NCBI GenBank assembly: GCA_963921825.1
Contig: OY997589.1
Coordinates: 71,594,523-71,658,522, forward strand
Origin: Erodium maritimum
Taxonomy: Eukaryota > Streptophyta > Magnoliopsida > Geraniales > Geraniaceae
Reading direction: 5' to 3'
DNA: 64,000 nt
The notes beneath the pieces are model-generated. The model had not been told where the DNA came from. It made no database searches and was given only the letters and a program-made list of their open reading frames with translations. The translations under genes and the position numbers were made by a program. Below are positions 1 through 12,222 of the stretch, one piece after another (the first letter of the stretch is position 1; every line of letters starts with the position of its first letter).

Positions 1-983
1 TCGTTAAAAAAAATTGAAGTTGGGCCGGTCAGACCCGACCAGAACCGCAAGCCCAGCCAGGCCAGGCCTGACCCAGCTGAAATGGCTGTTGGGCCGAGAG
101 GCCCAAACCGCTATCAGAGGCCCGTGAGGCCTGTGCTATTTTAAGCACGAAAATTAGGGTAAAACCCTAATTTCCATTTCAGCGCAGTCTCTCCCTCCTC
201 GTTTTCTCTGAAACCCGATCCCTTCCTCTCCATCTCCCGAGTTCTCGTCGCCGCGTCCTTGTCACGCCCCAATTTCAGTAAACCGAACTCAGGGCGTGAA
301 CCTTTAAAACAATAAAACATTTTTGAACCTTTCACATTAAAACACTTTAAAAACACCACTGTTCAACAAAATAATATTTACAACTTAAAATACGTCCCAA
401 CAAGTGGACAAAAGTATGGTATCCGTCGCTAGACTCAAAATAAACCCAGAATCCCGCTCCCAGCTCTTCAAGCTTCGGAAGCTCACCTAGTCCAACCTGC
501 GACCGGTACCTGTAGGAAAAGCAGCTAGGGGTGAGCGTTCGCTCACCACCACGGATAACAGACTGACTACGACATAATTAGCAGACAATGCCGGTAACAC
601 CAACAACCAACTCAACACCGGGGATCACCATCCCCAAACTCAAGTAACCCAACCGACACCCACACACTGATACTTTCCTTAGCCGACTCAACACTCGGAC
701 ACGTAAAGTAGACCCGACACAACGATTGACGACCTCTTCCAAAGACACGACAGACCACCACGCAACACCCAAGATCACAAAGGATCGCACACCAAACAAG
801 ATCACAAAGGATCGCACTCCTGTCAGCTGCTCAGTGTCGGTTGCTAACCGGCTGGGCTCGAGCCTGCCCCACGCGCTTTGCCGATCCCTGTCAGGCTCCA
901 GGCGGTCGACCTGTTGGCGATATATACAGCGCTGCTTTTCCGATAGCTAGTCGGAAGGGGAGCTGCCCTCTCATCGTCTAAAA

Positions 984-1200
984 ATGCTCACAACCTCCCG
1001 AGACTCGAACTCGGTCAGGCCAGCCAAAGAACGCTCGCAACTTCCCGAGACTCGAACTCGGTCAAGCCAGCCAAAGAACGCTCGCAACTTCCTGAGACTC
1101 GAACTTGGTCAAGCCAGCCAAAATACGCTCGCAACCTCCCGAGACTCGAACTCGGTCAGGCCAGCCAAAGAACGCTCGCAACTTACCGATCCCTGTCAGG
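984..1200 (+). repeat. Short tandem repeat inside the solo LTR, unit about 49 bases
   Basis: Four or more units carrying CGAGACTCGAACTCGGTCA followed by AGCCAGCCAAAGAACGC. The unit resembles an imperfect palindrome around CGAGACTCGAACTCG. It creates an open frame on both strands (1062-1460 minus and 984-1250 plus) that is not a gene. Confidence 0.8.
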
Positions 1201-1319
1201 TAAGCCAGCCAAATTCCACACCACTTCCCAACACACAGTCGGGTCACTAACCTCGGGCAAGCACAATCACAATCACAAGCAAAGTTCAACAAACAGCAAC
1301 AACACAGGTTCAACACTCC

Positions 1320-1900
1320 ACAAGCACTCATGGCCGCCCAAGACACCAACAGTGAAACACGGACTGAACAACCCCACGGGCACTCACGGCCTCCCAAGAC
1401 ACACCAACCATAACCCACGGGCTCAACAACCCCACGGGCACTCATGGCCACCCAAGACACACCAACAGTAACTCACGGGCTCAACAACCCCACGGGCACT
1501 CATGGCCACCAAGACACACCAACAGTAACTCACGGGCTCAACAACCCCACGACACTCACGGCCACCCAAGACACACCAACAGTAACTCACGGGCTCAACA
1601 ACCCCACGACACTCACGGCCACCCAAGACACACCAATTGTAAAGACACGGGTTCAACAACCCCACGTGCACTCATGGCCACCAAGACACACCAACAGTAA
1701 CTCACGGGCTCAACAACCCCACGGGCACTCATGGCCACCTAAGACACACCAACAGTAACTCACGGGCTCAACAACCCTACGGCACTCACGGCCACCCAAG
1801 ACACACCAACAGTAAAGACACGGGTTCAATCAACCCCACGGGCACTCATGGCCACCCAAGACACAACAGTAAAACACGGGCTCTCATGGCCACCCAAGAC
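1320..1900 (+). repeat. LTR minisatellite, unit about 57 bases, roughly nine copies
   Basis: Units contain CTCATGGCCACCCAAGACAC and GGGCTCAACAACCCCACG. The same unit occurs in fewer copies and reverse sense at about 4920-5220 and 10940-11290, and in the other LTRs at about 25985-26290 and 48420-48610. Copy number therefore varies among related LTRs. Long apparent frames here come from the repeat length being compatible with a triplet frame. Confidence 0.85.
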
Positions 1901-4900
1901 ACAAAATACACAATCAACCTCCGGCATAACCAATGCCTCCAACAGTCCTAATATCAACAGTTTCACAAACAACCTCCGGGCATGATCATATGCCTCCAGT
2001 ACTCCTAATCTCGATAAGTTCGCAATCAACCTCCGGGCATGGTCATATGCCTCCAGTAATTCTAATAACGCTAAGTTCTCTGCTCCTACGACACTACTAA
2101 GTGTCACATGCATTTCCAATATTCGCTACGTTCCCGTATCATGCCTTTCTAATATTCGATAACCCACTTAACCCACGACACCCCAGTGTCACATGCATTT
2201 CTACTGTTAACTTTCCCTAGTCAGGGCCGAGATACGGCTACTTTTCCCTACCTCGTGCGTGTTCTCCAAAAGCCAACCAACAAGCTCCGGTGTGATCTCA
2301 GTCACTCACCCAGCTTTCCCTTGCCTCGGTCCGTGACACGATCTAAAAGAACACAATTTTAGGGCACTTAACAACTCGCAGGAATAAACTGAAATTCAAT
2401 AAACTTAACGCCCAAACGTAACCCTGACAATGTCGATTACTCCCAAACTTCCCAATTACTCGACATTATCGATAAAGGACCCGTACAGGCCCGATTCGCC
2501 AAACATGGCGAATCTGCCCGAGTTTTGGAAATGCCCTTCCGGAGCTCCAAAAATTCCCGTTTTCGTTTCTACGGTCTTAGAATAATTCAAGGGTTCCTAG
2601 GCACTCGACGGAATCGAATTCCGACTTCCGAGTCATTTAATTAGCGTTTAAAGTTTCTAAACCCGTCAATTACAACTTTCACAATTTAATTCCAAATTTC
2701 GATCCGGGTGTGGATTAACTACTTGGGGATCGTCCTAAATCACCCGAACACGAAAACCCGATACTCGGGCATGTGGGCCCCACCCGCCCACAATTAGGAA
2801 AATTTCCTTTTCGCCCCAAAACGTTCCTAACGAACCCCAAACCTCAACCATTCATCTTTAAACCAATTCTAACCAAAACCCAACCATAATCAAACCGTTT
2901 AAACTCAAACCCTAAATTTCAAACGTACCAAAACGAAAATCGGTTAGGTGCTCACCGTAGAGAATGACGGGGTGAGCTCGATTCTTCAACCGTTGAGACG
3001 ATCCGTCGGTCGGATTGTCGGGAAATCACAAAACTCTAACCTTTCTCCTTTCTTTTTCCTTTTCCTCCTTCTCTTTCTTCTCTCCACTTTCTCTCTCTAC
3101 ACAACTCTCCTTTTCTGAAATGGCCATGTACTTCTCATCCATTCTCTTTCGTTTTTTGTTTTAAAAACACAACCTCTTAACATATTCACAAAACTAACCC
3201 ACATGTCTCATCTTTTGTTTTGTTCAATAAACCTAACACCACCACATTGGGGACATGTGGCAAGTGGGTCCCACGCCTCTTTGAAAAAATATCTTCTAGA
3301 TATTTTCCAATCAGATTCGCGAAATTCGGACGTTACGGGCCCCGAACGGGCACTTTTTCCAAGAAATTATGAAACTTCACAGGCTACAAGGAAACGGCTC
3401 AACTAAGACCGCTGCGACGACGGCTAAGCTTTTTGGATCCAAAACGGTCCTCGAATGGACCAAAACGTCGCTCGGTTGACTTTTCCAGCGAAAAGTCAAC
3501 ATTTCCCAAATTGGTCAGAAAGTTGCCCTGAGTCACCCGGAACTCACTTTGGTCGATATCGGGGTCAACCTAAGTCCGGTATGACCCTCGGGGTCAAATT
3601 TAGGTTCATTTAAGTGCCTGACCAAAATTTTTAAATTTTCCTGTTTTTCGCATGTTTGACTTGCGTTGACCGGGAGTGGTTATTACAGTCCTCGCCACCT
3701 TACCCATCTCTCCTCCCTCGTCCCGAACCCTTCGCCGGTACACCGTCTCCAAGCCCCTCGTCGCCGTTCATCTCTGAGGCGAAACCCACGGCCGCGGCCA
3801 CCTCTTCGCCGCCGCCGCCGTCCTCGATGGTAGTGAGGCCGGAGCTACCTCGCCGTCGCCGTCCACGTCCAGAGCCGAGCGCTCTGCCGGCGAGCTCATC
3901 AAATCCGGGATGAGACGTCGTGTGCGTCCAGACCGGTGGCGATTTCCCCTACGGTGAGTTTCACACCGTGAGACCCCGGCGGGTTTAGTCATCGCCGAAG
4001 GTCGGTCGGACTCTGAAACGAAACACTCTCGTCCCTTTTCTTCTTTCCCGTGCTTTATTTCTCTTGGATCTGGGCACCGTTGAAACAGAAAATCTTTGGA
4101 TCAGGTTTGGTTGGATCAAAATCAAGGGTTTTGAAATGAATGGATTTGTAAAACGAAAAATCAGTTTTAGTAAAAAGAATTTAATTGGAAATAGGATTTG
4201 AAATAAAATGAAATTAAAAAAAAATCAGATTTCAATTAAGACGGTTTAGGACTGTTGATCGGTTTTGGAACTGGACGTTTAAATCGGACTTAGAACGAGT
4301 TTTAAAAGTGGAAATGCTGAATCGGGGTGTCTCAGGAACCGTGCCATGAAACCCGCACCTCGGTAATCGTGCCACGAAACCCGTGCATCGATATTTGTGC
4401 ATGGAGACCATCCCTCGGGAATCGTGCATCGGTTTCGGTGCGCGGGTGCTCGAACCCGATTCGTCGTAACACCGCTCTTAGCCCGCTCGAGTTTAAAAGA
4501 CAACTGTCGGATTTAAACTGGACTAATCATAACCTTTGATTTAACGGCGGAACCGTTATTAATTTGTGGCTTTGTGTTAAATTTAGATTCCAGCTTCGGT
4601 CGAAGAGAAGACCGGAGGTAGCGAGCCAGGACGTCAGCAGCTAGGAGTCGTAGCGGTTGTTCTTCAGTTAAGGTAGGGAAAAGTAGCCGGATCTCGGCCC
4701 TGACTAGGGAAAGTTAACAGTAGAAATGCATGTGACACTTGGGTGTCGTGGGTTAAGTAGGTTATCGAAGATTGGAAATGCATGTGACACTTAGTAGTGT
4801 CGTAGGAGCAGTGAACTTATCGATATTAGAACTACTGGAGGCATATGACCATGCCCGGAGGTTGATTGTGAACTTGTTGATATTAGAACTGCAGGAGGCA

Positions 4901-5713
4901 TTGGTTATGCCCGGAGGTTGATTGTGTAGTTGTGTCTTGGGTGGCCATGAGAGCCCGTATTACTGTTGTGTCTTGGGTGGCCATGAGAGCCCGTGTTTTA
5001 CTGTTGGTGTCTTGGGTGGCATGAGTGCCCGTGGGGTTGTTGAGCCCGTGAGTTACTGTTGGTGTGTCTTGGGAGGCCGTGAGTGCCCGTGGGGTTGTTG
5101 AGCCCGTGAGTTACTGTTGGTGTGTCTTGGGAGGCTGTGAGTGGCCGTGGGGTTGTTGAGTCCGTGTTTTACTGTTGGTGTCTTGTGTGGCCATGAGTGC
5201 ATGTGGAGTGTTGAACCTGTGTTGTTGTTGTTTGTTGAACTTGCGTGTGATTGTGGTTACCTGAGTGGGAGAGGTTACTGAGACAGGTCGACCGCCTGGC
5301 CCGACTTTGTGTCGGGGAAGTGCGTGAGTGAGAGAGGTTACTGACACAGGTCGACCGCCTGAGTGGTTCGGCAAAGCGCGTGAGTGAGTGAGGTTACTGA
5401 GACAGGTCGACCGCCTGGCCTGAGTGGTTCGGCAAAGCGCGTGAGTGAGGGAGATTACTGAGCAGCTGGTATGCGATCCTTTGTGATCTTGTTTTTGAAG
5501 AGCTAGGAGCGGGATTCTGGGTTTACTTTTGAGTCTAGCGACGTATTACCTTGTTTTTTGTCCATTTGTTGGGACGTGCTTTTAACTTGTAAATGATTAT
5601 TTGATGAACAAATGGTTATTTTAAAGTGATTTATGTAAAAGGTTTCAAAATGTTTTATTGCTTTAAATGTTCGCGGCCCTAGTTCGTTTTACTGAAATTG
5701 GGGCGTGACAGCT

Positions 5714-5725
5714 TGGTATCAGAGC
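5714..5725 (+). other. Primer binding site of gypsy element A (initiator tRNA-Met)
   Basis: TGGTATCAGAGC starts three bases after the end of the 5' LTR and is complementary to the 3' end of plant initiator tRNA-Met. It fixes the LTR boundary and the direction of the element. Confidence 0.9.
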
Positions 5726-7217
5726 TCGAGGTTTCACACCTCGGACTGTACGTCAATTAGGTGGGGAGAGTCGAGTCAGTAAAGTCACGTCGTGCGTTGG
5801 GTACGCATGTCGGAACCGTGTGTAGACCCGTTGTGTTTTTAGTCCTGTTTGTCTTTGGGTGTATGTGCAGTACGGGGATATTGGCATACTGTTTGTGTGC
5901 TGTTGCGTGAAACATTTTTTAAACTGTCGCGACTCGACTCAGGGGGCGCCCCTGTAGTCGAGCGTGACGGTGTTGACATCAAATGGGTACAATGTAGTTC
6001 GGGGACGCCTGGACCGGGTTGTAACTACCTAATGTCAAGAAATAAGGTTTTTAATGAAGTGGAGAAAGTTTTGAAAATTTGTTGGCCCTGTGGGCGTGTT
6101 TTTGATTTTGTTTGGCCCTGTGGGCGTATGTTTAAGTTGGTTGGCCCGGTGGGCGTGTTTTGATTTTGGTTGGTCTGGTGAGTGCGTTTTTTATTTTGGT
6201 TGGCCCGGTGGGCGTGGTTCGGTGTTGGTTGGCCCGGTGGGCGAGTGTTTTTGTGTTGTTGTTTGGCCGTGTCGGCTTGTGTTTTGGCTGAGGTTGAATG
6301 ACTTGATTTGTCTATGAGTCGTGGTGCGTGTGTGTGCTGAATTGGTGGTCAAGCGTGTGTGTCGTTTAAGGCTAATTTTAGGGTTAAAACGGGTTAAGAT
6401 TCGAGTTGGAACCGAGTTTGGAAAACAGGTATGCGCGAGCGTCACGGATCCTGTCACGGATCCGTGACAGACCAGAGCGATTTGGCGAATTTTAGGTTTT
6501 GTCATGGCACCGTGATCCCAACCGTGACGGGGTCTGTCACGGGTCCGTGACCCCTGTCCTTCTCACCGTCTTGATTGTGCAATTTGAGTGTTGGCTTTGC
6601 GTGGCGGTGTTCACGGTTGTGTTGGGTGTAGAGGTCGTAAGTTCGGTGTTAAGGGATGAGGTCTTGGGTTCGAGACTCATCAATAACCTGCGGTAGTGTT
6701 ACAGCGCCTCGGTGTGAGAGTCTCACCGCGGAGAGGGGTTAGGGTTGGTGCGCTGTGGCGCCATACGAACTAGGTTTCCCCTAGGTGAACGGGTGTTCGA
6801 CGTTTTCCTTCACGTGAGTGGGTTGTTTGAGGTTCCCTACATGATCGAGTAACTAGGGTATCAAGGGTGTGAGCAATAGTGGGTTGCTGAGTTGAAAGTA
6901 GGATCCCCGTTGAGATTTCTCTACGTGATCGGGTAATTGGGGTATTGAGGTTGTAAGCAATAGTAGTTGCTGAATTGAGAACATAATCCCCGTTTCGAGG
7001 TTTCCCTTACATAAGAGAGTATTTGAGGTGTTGATGACTTGAGCAGTGTGACGTGCTGATAGTAGGTTTTGGGGTGGTGATTTTCCCTGGCTAGATTGGT
7101 AAGTCTTTGGTGCTTTACTAGTATGCCATAATCGAACGGGTGTCCGTGGAGGTGAGCATAACGCTCATCCCCTTTACTACTTTTCCCGCAAGGGACGAGT
7201 AGCGAACACTGGTTTGG
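5726..7217 (+). other. Leader and degraded gag region of gypsy element A
   Basis: Between 6073 and 6260 a motif like TTGGCCCGGTGGGCGTG recurs about eight times; the same leader repeat, in reverse, lies at 47000-47100 in element C. From 6300 to 7217 I find no frame that resembles a gag protein, so gag appears lost or very degraded. Open frames here are short and repeat-driven. Confidence 0.6.
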
Positions 7218-8640
7218 TTGCGGAAAGTTATAAGTAAATGCATAGAGGACCGTGTGAGGGTTGCACTAGGCCTTACCAGAGTGACTAATGGAGTGAGTGT
7301 TCGATCTCTAATTTGGGCGTCAGTTTTATTGGATACCAAGGTGTCACACTCGTTTACTTCGTCGAATTGTGCTGAGAGGTTGGGGTTGAGTTTAGAGCTG
7401 TTGAGTCCACCCTTGTGTCTGGACACGCCGGTTGGTGGTAGTGTGGTGTTGACTAGGGTCTGTCGTGCCTGCAAAGTTAGAGGAGCGAACCGATACAAGA
7501 GGTTCGAGAGAGGGCTCAAGAGCCCTGATGCTGGATCGAGTCCTCACCCCGAGGATCGGGTATGTTCGGAGTTGGTAGGCACGACGACGGCAGTGGAGCG
7601 AGGTCTTAGACAGACTGCGAGGATCCGTGAGGATCGACAGCGATCGAACTTGTGCTTGTATCCGTGGGAAGGATACTTACGAAACGACAACATTTGACGT
7701 AATCTTGGGGGTGGATTGGCTGGCGAAGTACCGAGCCAATATCGACTGTCGAGACGACAGAGATCCGGGAGAGAGTTGCCGACGGTGTTGAAGCCGAGGG
7801 ATGGGATCGTCGTGCTAATTGGGAGTTACGGTATCGCGGAGGTTTGCTCATACCGCGTAATGATGGAGGCGACGAGCTGCGAGAGTTGCAGAATTCGCGT
7901 CTGACAGTGCACGTGGGTAGCACTAAGAGGAGCACGACATCAGGTGGCATGTCTAGTGGAGCGGGATGCGGAGAGCGGTCGCGGAGTTGGTATCGTGGTG
8001 TCTCACTCATCGGCAGGTGAGAGCCGAACAACAGCGTCCCGCTGGTTTACTGCAACCACTGCAGGTTGCATGATGGAAATGGGGGCACGTCACGATGGAT
8101 TTCGTGAGCGGTTAGCCGAGTTCGCCTACTACAACAGCTTCCAGGACAGTATCAAGATGGCACCGTTCGGAGCGTTGTATGGTAGGTTGTGTCGGTCGCC
8201 CGTGTGCGGGGCGGAAGGGAGGAGAACTGCACGACTCTCCCGACCGCAGACTACCGTCTGACAAGCAGACAGGATCGGGAACATCGGTAGGTACCGTCGT
8301 GTTAGAACGGGGGCCAGTGTATTTACACGATCGACAGCCGGGACATCAGAGACGAATGCCCGAGCGGCGGAGGACCGCAACAACACTAGTAAGCCGTCAG
8401 CCCGATCAGGAGAGGTGACCGAGCGGCGTTGAGATCAGAGTGGCGCAGCCGAAGCGTGGTGGGCCCATAACCCACAGTCATCGCATTCTTCTGTTTGATG
8501 TACACTTGTGTATGGTAGAAGTGGGAGTACCTCACGAGGTATCCGGAAACAAATCGCCGAGTACGACTACCACAGCGCTTTCAGGCCAGTAACACTATGG
8601 CACCGCACGAAGCGTTGGGTGGTAGGTCGGGCATTTGCTC
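7218..8640 (+). pseudogene. Remains of gypsy pol (protease and integrase fragments) in element A
   Basis: Around 7370-7480 the frame reads [19 protein letters not shown], nearly the same as the aspartic-protease flank in element C at 44700-44808. Nearby pieces resemble gag (about 7560-7650) and the end of the protease domain (about 7700-7750). At 8060-8220 there is a fragment of the integrase core with a tail like FAYYNSFQDSIKMAPFGALYG, and a second degenerate copy of that tail near 8540-8620. The pieces are out of the usual spacing and the region has many breaks. No reverse transcriptase was recognised. Confidence 0.7.
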
Positions 8641-9304
8641 AAGCAGGGCACACTTGAGGTCTGATGGTGACAAATGTGGTCCCGAGTTGCTCGAGAAGCG
8701 ACTGAAGGGTCGCGTGATCGTCGATGATTAAAAACCGCGCAGAGTTGACACGGAAGCGCGGGGTTGAGGTACGCGCGAGGTATCCAAGCTGTCGGAGCCT
8801 GAGGGACTGGTACTTGTAACGTCTTCAGTTTTATGGTACTTTGAATGAGTCGACTTGTAAACTGGTTGAGTTTACGTGTTATTTACTTGTGTTATCGTGG
8901 GTGGTTGGTCAGGGCGTGACTACGTTGGGGTTCGATGACGATAGTCCGAGTAACGGGACGTGGACTTCTTTTGTTGTTGGGAGCGCGATACTTGATTAAA
9001 CAATTAAGTAGCCGAGGAGGAGTGTCCGTGTGTTGGATCCGTTATAAGGGCGAGGTGAGTTTTGTTCTGGTTTGATACCTATACCGACGGACGGTTCCGG
9101 TATAGGATATCTCGACCAAGTTACGTGTGGCGGCGAGACGTCTCTACCGACGAAGGATTTCGGTATCAACTAACTAGCTTAAGTGTTTTCCGCGTGCTTG
9201 AGGGTTGATGGACTAGGAGTTTTAATCGGACGTTCCCTGTGATGGGTTAAGTGAGCGCGTTTGTTTTGAATTTCGAGGACGAAATTCTCTTAAGGGGGGT
9301 AGAT
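8641..9304 (+). other. 3' end of the gypsy A internal region with polypurine tract
   Basis: No sound frame. Near 9268 the wording EFRGRNSL resembles the FEDEILL ending typical of plant gypsy pol. It is followed by the purine-rich tract TTAAGGGGGGTAGA (about 9290-9303) directly before the 3' LTR, the expected site for plus-strand priming. Confidence 0.7.
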
Positions 9305-12108
9305 TGTGAAGACCGCTCCGGCTTTAAACAGTTTAAGTTTTAAGTTTTTGTTCGAACGGAACGTCGAGGGTGAATTTTGGGTTTAATCTCTAATTCGTTA
9401 AAAAAAAATTGAAGTTGGGCCGGTCAGACCCGACCAGAGCCGCAGGCCTAGCCAGGCAAGGCCTGACCCAGCTGAACTGGCTGCTGGGCAGAGAGGCCCA
9501 AACCGCTATCAGAGGCATGTGAGGCCTATGCTATTTAAGCACGAAAATTAGAGTAAAACCCTAATTTCCATTTCAGCGCAGCCTCTCCCTCCTCGTTTTC
9601 TCTGAAACCCGATCCCTTCCTCTCCCTCTCCCGAGTTCTCGTCGCCGGCGTCCTTGCCACCTTACCCATCTCTCCTTCCTCGTCCCGAACCCGTCGCCGG
9701 TACCCCATCTCCAAGCCCCTCGTCGCCGTTCAGATCTGAGGCAAAACCCACGGCCGCGGCCACCTCCTCGCCGCCGCCGCCGTCCTCGATGGTAGCGAGG
9801 CCGGAGCTACCTCGTCGTCGCCGTCCACGTCCAGAGCCGAGCGCTCTGCCGGCGAGCTCATCAGATCCGGGACGGGACGTCGTGTGCGTCCAGACCGGTG
9901 GCGATTTCCCCTACGGTGAGTTTCACACCTTGAGACTCCGACGGGTTTAGTCATCGCCGAAGGTCGGCCGAACTCTGAACCGAAACGCTCCCGTCCCTTT
10001 TCTTCTTTCCCGTGCTATATTTCTCTTGGATCTGGGCACCGTTGAAACAGAAAATCTTTGGATCGGGTTTGGTTGGATCAAAATCAAGGGTTTTGAAATG
10101 AATGGATTTGTAAAACGAAAAATCAGTTTTAGTAAAAAGAATTTAATTGGAAATAGGATTTGAAATAAAATGAAATTAAAAAAATCAGATTTCAATTAAG
10201 ACGGTTTAGGACTGTTGATCGGTTTTGGAACTGGACGTTTAAATCGGACTTAGAACGAGTTTTAAAAGTGGAAATGCTGAATCAGGGTGTCTCGGGAATC
10301 GTGCCATGAAACTTGTTCCTCGGGAATCGTGCCACGAAACTCGTGCATCGATATTTGTGCATGGAGACCGTCCCTCAGGAAATGTGCACCGGTTTCGGTG
10401 CGCGGGTGCTCGAACCCAATTCGTCGTAACCCCGCTCTTAGCCCGCTCGAGTTTAAAAGACAACTGTCGGATTTAAACTGGACTAATCGTAACCTTTGAT
10501 TTAACGGCGGAACCATTATTAATTTGTGGCTTCGTGTTAAATTTAGAGTCCGGCTTCGATCGAAGAGAAGACCGGAGGTAGCGAGCCAGGACGTCAGCAG
10601 CTAGGAGACGTAGCGGTTGTTCTTCAGTTGAGGTAGGGAAAAGTAGCCGGATCTCGGCCCTGACTAGGGTAAGTTAACAGTAGAAATGCATGTGACACTT
10701 GGGTGTCGTTGGTTAAGTAGGTTATCGAATATTAGAAATGCATGTGACACTTGGGTGTCGTTGGTTAAGTAGGTTATCGAAGATTGGAAATGCATGTGAC
10801 ACTTAGTAGTGTCGTAGGAGCAGTGAACTTATCGATATTAGAACTACCGGAGGCATATGACCATGCCCGGAGGTTGATTGTGAACTTGTTGATATTAGAA
10901 TTGCAGGAGGCATTGGTTATGCCCGGAGGTTGATTGTGTAGTTGTGTCTTGGGTGGCCATGAGAGCTCGTATTACTGTTGTGTCTTGGGTGGCCATGAGA
11001 GCCCGTGTTTTACTGTTGGTGTCTTGGGTGGCCATGAGTGCCCGTGGGGTTGTTGAACCCGTGTCTTTACTGTTGGTGTGTCTTGGGTGGCCATGAGTGC
11101 CCGTGGGGTTGTTGAGCCCGTGAGTTACTGTTGGTGTGTCTTGGGAGGTCGTGAGTGCCCGTGGGGTTGTTGAGCCCGTGAGTTACTATTGATCTGTCTT
11201 GGGAGGCCGTGAGTGCTCGTGGGGTTGTTGAGTCCGTGTTTTACTGTTGGTGTCTTGTGTGGTCATGAGTGCCCGTGGAGTGTTGAACCTGTGTTGTTGC
11301 TGTTTGTTGAACTTGCTTGTGATTGTGGTTACCTGAGTGAGAGAGGTTACTGAGACAGGTCGACCGCCTGACCCGACTTTGTGTCGGGGAAGCGCGTGAG
11401 TGAGAGAGGTTATTGAGATAGGTCGACCGCCTGGCCTGAGTGGTTCGGCAAAGCGCGTGAGTGAGAGAGGTTACTGAGACAGGTCGACCGCCTGGCCTGA
11501 GTGGTTCGGCAAAGCGCGTGAGTGAGGGAGATTACTGAGCAGCTGGTATGCGATCCTTTGTGATCTTGTTTGGTGTGCGATCCTTTGTGATCTTGGGTGT
11601 TGCGTGGTGGTCTTTTGAGCCATTGGAAGAAGTCGTGATCGTTGTGTCGGGTCTATTTTACGTGTCCGAGTGTTGAGTCGGCTGAGGAAAGTATCAGTGT
11701 GTGGGTGTCGGTCGTGTTACTTGAGTTTGGGGATGGTGATCCCCGGCGTTGAGTTGGTTGTTGGTGTTACCGGCTTTGTCTGCTAAGTATGCCGTAGTCA
11801 GTCTGTTATCCGTGGTGGTGAGCGAACGCTCACCCCTAGCTGCTTTTCCTACAGGTACCGGTCGCAGGTTGGACTAGGTGAGCTTCTGAAGCTTGAAGAG
11901 CTAGGAGCGGGATTCTGGGTTTACTTTTGAGTCTAGCGACGTATTACCTTGTTTTTTGTCCATTTGTTGGGACGTGCTTTTAACTTGTAAATGATTATTT
12001 GATGAACAAATGGTGATTTTAAAGTGATTTATGTAAAAGGTTTCAAAATGTTTTATTGCTTTAAATGTTCGTGTCCCTAGTTCGTTTTACTGAAATTGGG
12101 GCGTGACA
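9305..12108 (+). repeat. 3' LTR of gypsy element A
   Basis: About 2804 bases, starting TGTGAAGACCG and ending GGGGCGTGACA. The next five bases are TTGTA, so the matching duplication should sit immediately left of the 5' LTR, outside the window. It carries the same GC-rich section, minisatellite (10940-11290) and 60-base repeats (11330-11520) as the left LTR. An 85- to 98-codon Pro/Arg-rich frame at 9654-9950 also occurs at 3656-3913 and is LTR sequence, not a gene. Confidence 0.9.
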
Positions 12109-12222
12109 TTGTATACGTAGTATTGTGATAGAATGTACCCAACCAAGGAGTCGGTATTCCCGGTACTAGGAATAAATTATGTTTTATTTATTACACATTG
12201 GGTATTATTGAACTAAGCTTAT

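Larger units (their letters stand above)
260..3687 (-). mobile_element. Solo Ty3/gypsy LTR nested in the 5' LTR of element A
   Basis: A 3428-base LTR in reverse orientation, beginning TGTCACGCCCC and ending TTATTACA (in its own sense TGTAATAACC...GGGGCGTGACA). It is flanked by a perfect five-base duplication, GTCCT, at 255-259 and 3688-3692. No internal region is present, so this is a solo LTR left by recombination between two LTRs. Its starting sequence matches the LTR of element C (43316-50337), not that of its host, although the last part of the LTR is shared by both families. It must be younger than element A. Confidence 0.92.
1..5710 (+). repeat. 5' LTR of gypsy element A (with nested solo LTR)
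   Basis: Bases 1-259 and 3688-5710 match 9395 onward in the right LTR; 260-3687 is a separate insertion. The LTR ends in GGGGCGTGACA at 5710. It includes a GC-rich stretch (3690-3960), a variable minisatellite (about 4920-5220) and repeats of about 60 bases carrying GACAGGTCGACCGCCTG (5260-5460). The two LTR copies differ in length as well as in single bases. Confidence 0.9.
1..12108 (+). mobile_element. Ty3/gypsy LTR retrotransposon fossil (element A), left end outside the window
   Basis: Window base 1 aligns with base 9395, inside the right LTR, so the element starts about 90 bases left of the window. Parts seen: 5' LTR up to 5710 (with a later solo LTR inside it), tRNA-Met primer site, leader, pol remains, purine tract and 3' LTR (9305-12108). 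The internal region is short for a gypsy element and is broken many times; no long gag or pol frame survives. A 260-base stretch of the two LTRs (about 3700-3960 against 9660-9920) differs at roughly 5 percent of positions by eye, which suggests an age of a few million years. The order protease, then integrase, then a chromodomain-like tail fits Ty3/gypsy. Confidence 0.9.

Noticed and set aside
1423-1758. Open frames of about 80-100 codons with repeated peptides
   Set aside because: They are produced by the LTR minisatellite and change with copy number.
3656-3913. Pro/Arg-rich frame, repeated at 9654-9950 and in part at 27373-27954
   Set aside because: It occurs in all related LTR copies at the same place with drift on both strands; it is GC-rich LTR sequence.
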